Shown here piece after piece: positions 1 to 5,208 of a stretch of DNA of 5,892 nt. The translations under genes and the position numbers were made by a program. The DNA lies in assembly GCA_002392545.1 (NCBI GenBank), contig DGHF01000030.1, positions 1 through 5,892 on the forward strand, given 5' to 3'. The stretch's first letter is position 1. Each line of letters begins with the position of its first letter. Source of the DNA: Ruminococcus sp. UBA3855. Lineage in GTDB: Bacteria; Bacillota; Clostridia; Oscillospirales; Ruminococcaceae. A model generated the notes under the pieces. That model saw only the letters and a list, made by a program, of their open reading frames with translations, did no database searches and was not told the origin of the DNA.

Positions 1-434
1 GAATCCTGCTCTGCGACGATATAGAGCACGTCTCCAATGGAAAGCTCCTGACCGTTCAAGGATTCAGAGGCATATTCTTTCGTCCAGAAAACCGGCTCTG
101 CACCGCTCCACGAAAAACCTAACTCCGCCAGCGTGTAGCATTCTGTCAAGCCATTTTCCCCCTCTACGGAATATCTGCCAGTTACCATGAAATTAGCCTG
201 TACGTCTGTTTTGGAAGTGAAATTGATTGCTGTCGGAACACCGTCGTTTTTCTTCAAAGAGTAGGTGAAACTATCACAATCAATTTCGAAAGAATCACGA
301 ATGACCGTTCCTTCTTCGGAATCCACCTGTTCTGTACTGCGGTTGAAAACAACTTCTGCATTCGCACTCAACGGCGCAGACAGACACAGCGAACTCAATA
401 CCACTACCAGAATCGCACTGAATTGCTTTTTCAT
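1..434 (-). CDS. Secreted protein of unknown function, N-terminal part
   Basis: Reading the minus strand from an ATG at 434 gives 144 open codons to the window edge, so the C-terminus is missing. The start is fixed by a strong GGAGGTG Shine-Dalgarno at 447-441, six bases upstream, and by a consensus promoter beyond it. Residues 1-26 form a classic Sec signal peptide: MKK, a hydrophobic core (residues 5-20) and an Ala-Asn-Ala cleavage site before Glu27. The mature part is hydrophilic, acidic and rich in Ser/Thr/Gly, alternating like a beta-sandwich or cell-surface domain, with no catalytic motif I recognise. In this genomic setting it could be a surface or dockerin-bearing protein whose module lies outside the window, but that is a guess. 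The gene itself is well supported; its function is not known. Confidence 0.85.
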   Translation of the reverse strand, partial: MKKQFSAILVVVLSSLCLSAPLSANAEVVFNRSTEQVDSEEGTVIRDSFEIDCDSFTYSLKKNDGVPTAINFTSKTDVQANFMVTGRYSVEGENGLTECYTLAELGFSWSGAEPVFWTKEYASESLNGQELSIGDVLYIVAEQD

Positions 435-463
435 TTTCAACACCTCCATTCTTTATTACTTAA

Positions 464-492
464 ATTATACTATATTTTGGTGAAAGTGTCAA
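464..492 (-). promoter_or_regulatory. Consensus sigma-A promoter of the secreted-protein gene
   Basis: On the minus strand TTGACA (492-487) and TATAAT (469-464) are separated by exactly 17 bases. Both hexamers match the sigma-A consensus perfectly. Transcription would start near 457 and leave a leader of roughly 23 bases before the ATG at 434, which includes the GGAGGTG ribosome binding site. A perfect promoter suggests high basal expression unless repressed. A 10-bp palindrome, CAAACGTTTG at 529-538, lies about 37 bases upstream of the -35 box; it could be a regulator site, but nothing else supports that. Confidence 0.85.
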
Positions 493-616
493 TAATTGCA
501 GTTGAAATTCAGCGATTTGTACCAAAATCAAACGTTTGTTTTCATGCTACGAGAAACAGGTCAAAAATTGCGGTTTTTTTCGAAAAGTTCACAAAAAATT
601 TACAATTTCATTTCCG

Positions 617-656
617 AAAAAATGAATTACTCCCGACACGAAGTCGGGAGCAATTC
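617..656 (-). terminator. Intrinsic terminator ending the candidate small RNA
   Basis: On the minus strand GAATTGCTCCCGAC (656-643) pairs with GTCGGGAGTAATTC (637-624) around a five-base TTCGT loop. It forms a 14-bp stem whose only non-Watson-Crick pair is G.U (651 with 629). One A follows, then six T residues (622-617). Read on the plus strand the same position is an A.C mismatch and no T tract follows, so the structure is built for minus-strand transcription. No minus-strand protein gene lies upstream of it, which is the main reason to suspect a small RNA. Confidence 0.85.
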
Positions 657-780
657 AGGAGGAATAATTTATGATTTATACTATCAGAATCAATCATGGT
701 ACTGTCTGTCATAGTACCCCTGTACTGAAAGCGTAAATTCTGGAAGCTGAGAGGGTTGTTTGCTGTCTCTCCTCTTCCTT
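617..780 (-). ncRNA. Candidate small RNA, about 165 nt, family not recognised
   Basis: A sigma-A-like promoter (815-788) and an intrinsic terminator (656-617) on the same strand delimit a short transcription unit. The start is estimated at about 780 from the -10 box. Near the 5' end, minus-strand 778-742 folds as GGAAG/CTTCC and GAGAG/CTCTC stems, separated by a tandem A.G/G.A mismatch and closed by a 13-base loop. The middle contains three GTAC sites that can pair in two mutually exclusive ways. A CCTCCT segment (662-657) lies just before the terminator stem. I do not recognise it as 6S, SRP RNA, tmRNA, RNase P RNA or a common riboswitch. A leader role for the gene at 434 is possible, but that gene has its own perfect promoter after the terminator, so a free-standing RNA fits better. 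No homology or expression evidence is available here. Confidence 0.5.
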
Positions 781-787
781 ACTATCT

Positions 788-815
788 ATTATACTACAAA
801 TTTTCAAAAATGCAA
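788..815 (-). promoter_or_regulatory. Sigma-A-type promoter of the candidate small RNA
   Basis: Minus-strand TTGCAT (815-810) and TATAAT (793-788) are spaced by 16 bases. The -10 is perfect and the -35 matches four of six positions. The surrounding sequence is AT-rich, so chance matches are a concern. The placement about 125 bases upstream of a same-strand terminator makes it more credible. Predicted start is near 781-780. Confidence 0.6.
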
Positions 816-929
816 GGGTTTTTATATAAATGTTCATAAATTTTCTACGCTTTACACAAATGCAGGAAAGATTTTTATGTATATTGTCAAATTTTTCTTG
901 CAATTGTACAAAATGCGGATGATTTTTTA

Positions 930-958
930 TTGCTTTTTTCCTCTGGATGTGCTATAAT
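930..958 (+). promoter_or_regulatory. Promoter of the asparagine-synthetase-like gene
   Basis: TTGCTT (930-935) and TATAAT (953-958) are 17 bases apart, and a TG dinucleotide one base upstream of the -10 (950-951) makes it an extended -10 promoter. Transcription would begin near 965, giving a leader of about 48 bases. Because the -10 overlaps the upstream in-frame ATG at 947, that ATG cannot be the translation start. Confidence 0.75.
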
Positions 959-1012
959 AAAAGCGGACATCATAATATAGTGATGAAATCTGAAACAATG
1001 AGGTGTATTTTT

Positions 1013-2551
1013 ATGATTGAAGTCAAGGCATACCGTGGGCACATCCGCAACTGGGAAAGCCTTTGTGAAACACTTGGCATTGCAAAGAATCTCACTCGTG
1101 AAGAGCGTGAACAGCAGATTCTTGTCAAGGCTTATACCACATGGGGCAAGGAAATGGCTGACCATTTTTATGGGATGTTCGCTTTTGCTCTTTTCGATAC
1201 GGAAACAGAGGAATTATTCTGTGTGCGTGACCATTTCGGAACAAAGCCCTTTTATTATTACGTGACTGAAAGCGGAAAATTATTATATGGCACAATGATT
1301 CGTGATATTCTGAATCAGCCGGAATTTGTCAAGGAATTAAATGTGGATATGCTTCAGATTTATATGACATTGACGTATGTTGCCGGTGAGGATACTTTTT
1401 TCAAGGGAGTCAAGAAACTCATGCCGGCACACTGGCTGAGTTTCAAAAATGGAAAGCTGGAAATTCACCGCTACTGGAAGCCTGAATTCCATCCGGATGA
1501 ATCCAAGACCCTCGAAGAATGGGCGGACGAAATTCACACGACATTGCAACAGATGATGAAGGAAGTCAAGACCCCTGACGAAACGGCTGAATCTTTCCTT
1601 TCCGGCGGTGTTGATTCTTCTTATGTGCTGGCAATGTCTGATGCCAAACGTGCGGATTCGTGCGGATATGACGAAGAGCGTTTTGACGAGTCCAGAATTG
1701 CTTCCAAAACTGCTGAAATTCTGGGGGTTGAGCATTCTGTTGCCAAAATCACGCCTGACCAGTTCTTTGACATTGTGCCGTATGTGATGTACAATATGGA
1801 ACAGCCCCTCGGTGATGCTTCTGCAATCGTGTTTACACTCGGATGCAATGCCACCGCACAGCATACGAAACTCTGTTATTCCGGTGAGGGTGCAGACGAA
1901 TTTTTCGGCGGTTACAATATGTACCGCAATGCGGAACGCTACGGCGATAACCTCAAAACATTCTATGTCGGCAATACCAACATCATGAAAGAGGACGAAA
2001 AGCAGAGAATTTTGCAGTCCTACAATCCCGATGTATTGCCTATCAATCTGGTAAAATATATCTATGACGAGACAGAAGGTCTTGACCCTCTCACGAAAAT
2101 GTCAGATGTGGATATTCAAATCTGGCTGGAGGGTGATATTTACCTGAATGTTGATAAAATGAGCACCGCCGCAGGGCTGGAAATCCGTATGCCTTTGACC
2201 GACCGCAGAATTTTCGACATTGCAAGCCGTATGCCGTCCCGTTTCAAGGTCAATGCTGAACAAAACAAAGTTGCATTCCGTACCGCTGCCGCAAAGGTTC
2301 TGCCGGAGGAAATTGCTTTCCGTAAGAAATTGGGCTTTATTGTTCCGGTTCGTATCTGGCTGGCTGACGAGAATTACAATGCTGATGTCCGCCGTCTTTT
2401 CAACAGCGACATTGCAGGGAAATTCTTCAAGCTGGACGAAATCAATGCTATTTATCAGGAGTATATCGGCGGAAATTCCGATAATTGGCGCAAAGTCTGG
2501 ACAATTTACACATTCCTTGTTTGGTATGAGGAATATTTCGTGAAAAGATAA
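1013..2551 (+). CDS. Asparagine synthetase family protein lacking the N-terminal glutaminase cysteine
   Basis: The 512-residue protein has an intact ATP-dependent amidotransferase domain: PP-loop SGGVDSS (197-203), SGEGADEFFGGY (290-301) and the RKKLGF segment (437-442) typical of AsnB. It should adenylate aspartate or a related carboxylate and amidate it in the cytosol. The N-terminal class II glutaminase domain is shortened. Only its second half is present (GMFAFALFD from 54, RDHFGTKP from 72), and the usual Met-Cys-Gly start with about 65 further residues is absent. By hand alignment to E. coli AsnB, Asn74 becomes Arg8 while Gly75 is kept as Gly9. It may therefore use free ammonia or a partner glutaminase. 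I chose ATG 1013 because GAGGTG (1000-1005) sits seven bases upstream; in-frame ATGs at 947, 983 and 998 lack such sites, and a stop at 920 rules out a longer N-terminus. Family assignment is firm; the exact product is not. Confidence 0.92.
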   Translation: MIEVKAYRGHIRNWESLCETLGIAKNLTREEREQQILVKAYTTWGKEMADHFYGMFAFALFDTETEELFCVRDHFGTKPFYYYVTESGKLLYGTMIRDILNQPEFVKELNVDMLQIYMTLTYVAGEDTFFKGVKKLMPAHWLSFKNGKLEIHRYWKPEFHPDESKTLEEWADEIHTTLQQMMKEVKTPDETAESFLSGGVDSSYVLAMSDAKRADSCGYDEERFDESRIASKTAEILGVEHSVAKITPDQFFDIVPYVMYNMEQPLGDASAIVFTLGCNATAQHTKLCYSGEGADEFFGGYNMYRNAERYGDNLKTFYVGNTNIMKEDEKQRILQSYNPDVLPINLVKYIYDETEGLDPLTKMSDVDIQIWLEGDIYLNVDKMSTAAGLEIRMPLTDRRIFDIASRMPSRFKVNAEQNKVAFRTAAAKVLPEEIAFRKKLGFIVPVRIWLADENYNADVRRLFNSDIAGKFFKLDEINAIYQEYIGGNSDNWRKVWTIYTFLVWYEEYFVKR

Positions 2552-2586
2552 TCATTTCATAAATCGAAATTTATTGTGCTATAAAG

Positions 2587-2679
2587 GGTGACGGGGTGAC
2601 GGACTTATACTATCCTACGTACGAAAAATAAAAAAATATTTATATAGAAAGTATACGGTAGCCCCGTCACCCCGTCACC
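2587..2679. repeat. Inverted repeat element built from GGGTGACG tandem units
   Basis: GGTGACGGGGTGACGG at 2587-2602 is the perfect reverse complement of 2664-2679. The 61-base spacer is strongly AT-rich. Each arm is itself a direct repeat of the octamer GGGTGACG (2586-2601; complement CCCGTCAC twice in 2663-2678). A weaker inner pairing of TATAC (2606-2610) with GTATA (2651-2655) is possible. The element lies 35 bases after the asparagine-synthetase stop. No T tract follows either arm, so it is not an ordinary terminator. The GC-rich arms stand out from the AT-rich surroundings, which fits a mobile palindromic element (MITE- or REP-like) or a transcript-stabilising hairpin. I cannot see clear target-site duplications. 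Confidence 0.8.
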
Positions 2680-2722
2680 GTATGCGGATAAATTCTGATT
2701 TATCGCACAAATGCAAAACTAC

Positions 2723-2756
2723 CGGAAAGACGGCGATTTTGTCAGCCGTCTTTCCG
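2723..2756. repeat. 12-bp hairpin upstream of the dockerin hydrolase
   Basis: CGGAAAGACGGC (2723-2734) and GCCGTCTTTCCG (2745-2756) form a perfect 12-bp stem around a 10-base loop. It lies between the inverted repeat element and the hydrolase, ending 36 bases before that gene's ATG. Downstream there is only a weak T-rich run (TGTAATTTATC), so termination is possible but unproven. It may end transcripts from the upstream gene or form part of the hydrolase leader. I found no convincing promoter between it and the hydrolase. Confidence 0.7.
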
Positions 2757-2792
2757 TGTAATTTATCAACATATAAAGGAGGTCAATTTTTC

Positions 2793-4094
2793 ATGAAAAA
2801 CAAATGCATTCCCTTTCTGCTTGCCGGAATTTTAACGGCTTCCATGAGTGCAAATCTGCCTGTTTCCGCAGAAGTCAAGGCGAATCCGGTTATCAGCCGG
2901 AATTGTCCGGCATATTCGGGGACTAACCCTGCGACGGCATCCGCCGGAAATGATGAGCATTATTTCTCATTTTGGAACGGTTCAGCCCCTGACGATTACT
3001 TAGCCTATGACCTTTCCGGAGTGCCGGAGGAAAACAGAAAAGTCATTGATGCTGTCTGGTATAATGCAAGTGCATATGATACCATTGGACTTTACATCAA
3101 CCGCAACATGGAAATCTCTGACTATACAGTTGAAATCAATAAAGCCGAGGGCGGTACTTATCCGGAAGACGGCTGGGAAATCGTAGAAACTGTCGAACAT
3201 AATACATTGAGTTCCCGTCAGCACGTCATTGATTTTGAAGGATATAACTGGATTCGAATTCACGTCACAGGAGTTGACGACAAAAACGAAGGCACTTGTA
3301 TGCTCAATTTTGATGTGCATGACGTTTCAAACGGTGTCAATGACAGCTGGATTTTCTTCGGCGATTCCATCACCGCCGGAGGAATGAATAACTGTTTCGG
3401 GACAGGGTTTGCTACCCATATCAATGCCATTGACAGCAAATATTTCCCCATTCAGGAAAACGGCGGTATTGGCGGTATCACCAGCACGGACGGACGAAAT
3501 CATATTGACAAGTGGCTGTCTACCTGTCCGGCAAAATATGTCAGCATTGCCTACGGAACAAATGATGCTTGGGGCAATCAGTCCGGCGCACAGAAATATT
3601 ATGAAAATACTGTCTACATGATTCAAGCCGTCCTGAATGCCGGAAAAGTTCCGATTCTCCCGAAAATTCCCTATTCCACTAACCCCGATGTCGGTACTTA
3701 TGTACCTGATTATAATGCAATGATTGACAAGATTTATGAAGAATTTCCGGAAGTCGTCAAGGGTGTAGATTTCTACGCATTTTTTGAGGAACATCCCGAA
3801 TATTTAAGCAGTGACGGCGTTCATCCTGAATCAGACGGTTATGCAGAAATGCGCAAAATATGGGCAGAAACCATGTATGAACGTATTTATTCCGCTGACT
3901 CCCCTGCTGTTGAAAACGTCAAGGGCGATTTGAACAATGACGGAAAATGCAACGTCTCTGACATTATCGCACTGCAAAAATATCTTCTCAAACAAGGAAC
4001 TCTTGAAAATTCCAAAAATGCTGATTTGTATGAGGATAACATTATCAACATTATTGACCTCGCTGTCTTAAAGAAAATGCTTCTGTCAAAGTAA
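2793..4094 (+). CDS. Secreted SGNH/GDSL-type hydrolase with C-terminal dockerin
   Basis: The 433-residue protein starts at ATG 2793, set by AAAGGAGG (2775-2782). The longer frame from 2682 would add 37 residues, spoil the signal peptide and translate through the hairpin. Residues 1-26 are a Sec signal peptide cleaved after Val-Ser-Ala. Residues about 27-185 look like an all-beta domain of the kind that precedes SGNH domains in some carbohydrate esterases (for example CE2), a tentative match. The SGNH domain (about 186-370) shows GDSIT with nucleophile Ser192, the Gly block around 224-228, GTND with Asn257, and DGVHP with Asp341 and His344. A type I dockerin occupies about 378-433. Its first calcium loop is canonical (Asp379, Asn381, Asp383, Asn387, Asp390); the second (from Asp411) is degenerate. 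The likely role is deacylation of a plant or surface polysaccharide while docked to a cohesin. The substrate is not determined. Confidence 0.93.
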   Translation: MKNKCIPFLLAGILTASMSANLPVSAEVKANPVISRNCPAYSGTNPATASAGNDEHYFSFWNGSAPDDYLAYDLSGVPEENRKVIDAVWYNASAYDTIGLYINRNMEISDYTVEINKAEGGTYPEDGWEIVETVEHNTLSSRQHVIDFEGYNWIRIHVTGVDDKNEGTCMLNFDVHDVSNGVNDSWIFFGDSITAGGMNNCFGTGFATHINAIDSKYFPIQENGGIGGITSTDGRNHIDKWLSTCPAKYVSIAYGTNDAWGNQSGAQKYYENTVYMIQAVLNAGKVPILPKIPYSTNPDVGTYVPDYNAMIDKIYEEFPEVVKGVDFYAFFEEHPEYLSSDGVHPESDGYAEMRKIWAETMYERIYSADSPAVENVKGDLNNDGKCNVSDIIALQKYLLKQGTLENSKNADLYEDNIINIIDLAVLKKMLLSK

Positions 4095-4104
4095 GGAACG
4101 AAAT

Positions 4105-5034
4105 ATGAAGAAATACATTCCTTTCATTTGTGCAGTGATACTTGTCACAGGGATGGTTGCAACGGCGGAAATTTCCGGTGAAAAGGAAATCTTGTTTCCG
4201 GAAATTGCAGCGATTTCAGCAGGTGCATTTGCTGCGCCGAAATTCGCATGGAATACAAGCCTTTCAAGCATGTTCCTGTTATTGATGGGAAGTGCCATTA
4301 TTGGGACACTGCTTGTTTTAATACCGTTGCCATTTGTGGTGCAGATGTGCCTTGCGTTTCTGGTTGCTTCGGTCATACTGACCTATTCAAAGACGACATT
4401 TGCACCCATGATTTCAGCAATTGTGCTGCCTGTCATGATGCACAGCGCATCCATTGTCTACCCGATTTCTGCAATCATATTAAGTGCAGTTGTCATTGTC
4501 ACGAGGAAAATTTTGGAGCGTTGCAACCTTGTGACACCAGCCAATTTTTCCCCTGATTCACTGCCCGATGAGCAAACTATTACAGATATGCTTTTGAGGT
4601 GGCTGTTAGGATGTGCCGTCATATTGGTTGCAATTTGGGGAAATTGCAAAATGATGGTTGCACCGCCGTTGCTGGTTGCCTATACTGAATTCTGGAAACC
4701 CAACTCAGGCGCACAACGTCAACCGCTGAAAGTCAATTTTCTGGTTGCCTTCTGTGCGGTAACAGGTACAATCTTCCGTTTGATAGCATTGCATTTCGGA
4801 TATTATCAATTTTTATCTGCTGGAATTACCATCCTGCTGGTATTATTGCTGATGCAAAAAATGAAGACATTCATTCCCCCTGCTTCGGCATTGTCAATTC
4901 TGGCTTTCCTGATACCAGAAAATCAGCTTTTATTTTATCCGATTCAAATTATGATTGGTACAGCGGTATTCACTGGAATTTCCCTGATACATGGGAAAAT
5001 TTCTCCGAAATTGCCTGCTGTGCCCGAAAAATAA
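4105..5034 (+). CDS. Polytopic membrane protein with two related halves, HPP-like, function unknown
   Basis: The 309-residue product is strongly hydrophobic, with roughly ten to twelve membrane segments or half-segments (about 4-20, 30-46, 54-94, 97-133, 163-197, 209-251, 256-295). It has a charged loop at 134-160 and a polar C-terminus. AAGGA at 4093-4097 overlaps the stop of the hydrolase gene and gives normal spacing to ATG 4105. With only 10 bases between the genes they are almost certainly cotranscribed. Residues about 31-112 and 187-271 can be laid over each other by eye: Pro-containing entry, a long hydrophobic pair, then TFAPMISAIVL versus TFIPPASALSIL. This resembles the small HPP-type membrane family, but the match is weak and I do not assign a function. 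A transporter or integral membrane scaffold is possible. Nothing in it points to fibre degradation apart from its neighbour. Confidence 0.88.
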   Translation: MKKYIPFICAVILVTGMVATAEISGEKEILFPEIAAISAGAFAAPKFAWNTSLSSMFLLLMGSAIIGTLLVLIPLPFVVQMCLAFLVASVILTYSKTTFAPMISAIVLPVMMHSASIVYPISAIILSAVVIVTRKILERCNLVTPANFSPDSLPDEQTITDMLLRWLLGCAVILVAIWGNCKMMVAPPLLVAYTEFWKPNSGAQRQPLKVNFLVAFCAVTGTIFRLIALHFGYYQFLSAGITILLVLLLMQKMKTFIPPASALSILAFLIPENQLLFYPIQIMIGTAVFTGISLIHGKISPKLPAVPEK

Positions 5035-5048
5035 TGATTTCTCTTTTC

Positions 5049-5087
5049 ATCTCCACTGTCATTTCAGATGGTGGAGATTTTTATTTT
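5049..5087 (+). terminator. Intrinsic terminator of the hydrolase/membrane-protein unit
   Basis: ATCTCCAC (5049-5056) pairs with GTGGAGAT (5071-5078), and CAT/ATG inside the loop can extend the stem. It is followed by TTTTATTTT up to 5087. The structure sits 15 bases after the membrane-protein stop codon and before the next promoter, so it cleanly separates the two transcription units. Confidence 0.88.
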
Positions 5088-5117
5088 GCACAAAAATCAT
5101 ATATCAAATTTGTGCAA
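5086..5117. repeat. 9-bp inverted repeat upstream of the GntR promoter
   Basis: TTGCACAAA (5086-5094) and TTTGTGCAA (5109-5117) are perfect reverse complements around a 14-base AT-rich spacer. The left arm shares its first two T residues with the terminator tract, and the right arm ends 19 bases before the -35 box. It could be a protein binding site or a second weak hairpin. Its sequence differs from the palindrome at the transcription start, so a different binding protein would be expected. Confidence 0.6.
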
Positions 5118-5136
5118 GATGCTCATTAAAAATATC

Positions 5137-5165
5137 TTGACAGCATTGTACTGATATGATATAAT
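5137..5165 (+). promoter_or_regulatory. Consensus promoter of the GntR/ABC operon
   Basis: TTGACA (5137-5142) and TATAAT (5160-5165) are perfect hexamers with a 17-base spacer, and TG at 5157-5158 adds an extended -10. Such a strong promoter is typical of an operon held down by its own repressor. The start would fall at about 5172, inside the palindrome described next. The ATG overlapping this -10 at 5164 is therefore not a translation start. Confidence 0.88.
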
Positions 5166-5184
5166 GTATATAACGTATATATAC
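5166..5184. promoter_or_regulatory. Palindromic operator, probable GntR autoregulatory site
   Basis: GTATATA (5166-5172) and TATATAC (5178-5184) form an inverted repeat with a five-base centre, directly after the -10 box and covering the predicted start. GntR-family operators commonly have the form GT...AC with an AT-rich core, and the gene downstream encodes such a regulator. Repressor bound here would block transcription initiation. The AT-rich composition means part of the symmetry could be chance. Confidence 0.6.
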
Positions 5185-5208
5185 AATTTTAAAAATCACG
5201 GTGATATT

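Larger units (their letters stand above)
435..1012. other. Intergenic region holding three promoters and a candidate small RNA
   Basis: This 578-base AT-rich stretch has no convincing protein gene. From left to right it carries the minus-strand promoter of the secreted-protein gene (492-464), a featureless AT-rich segment with one 10-bp palindrome (493-616), the candidate minus-strand small RNA with its terminator and promoter (617-815), a second AT-rich segment in which I see nothing firm (816-929), and the plus-strand promoter and 5' leader of the asparagine-synthetase-like gene (930-1012). Reading frames here are short, lack ribosome binding sites or cross the terminator, so I treat them as chance. 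Confidence 0.7.

Noticed and set aside
671..780. TPP-like riboswitch on the plus strand, suggested by CTGAGAGG at 747-754
   Set aside because: The other conserved TPP elements are absent and the transcript evidence favours the minus strand.
709..903. Minus-strand 64-codon frame crossing the candidate RNA promoter
   Set aside because: It spans the -35/-10 elements, has no ribosome binding site at its ATG and no recognisable domain; likely chance in AT-rich DNA.
884..912. Possible second plus-strand promoter (TTGTCA-17-TACAAA)
   Set aside because: The -10 is poor and the much better promoter at 930-958 lies immediately downstream; AT-rich sequence gives such matches by chance.
947..1012. Longer N-terminus for the asparagine-synthetase-like protein
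   Set aside because: ATG 947 lies in the promoter and would be upstream of the transcript start; ATGs at 983 and 998 lack ribosome sites, while 1013 has GAGGTG at good spacing.
1337..1864. Long antisense frames inside the asparagine-synthetase-like gene (also within the hydrolase at 3000-3794)
   Set aside because: They are shadows of strongly supported genes, with no ribosome sites and no domain matches.
2559..2574. ATAAAT-CGAA-ATTTAT hairpin just after the asparagine-synthetase stop
   Set aside because: The stem has only six A-T pairs and no T tract follows, so it is too weak to call a terminator.
2682..2792. 37-residue N-terminal extension of the dockerin hydrolase
   Set aside because: It would translate through the 12-bp hairpin and bury the signal peptide; ATG 2793 has an AAAGGAGG site.
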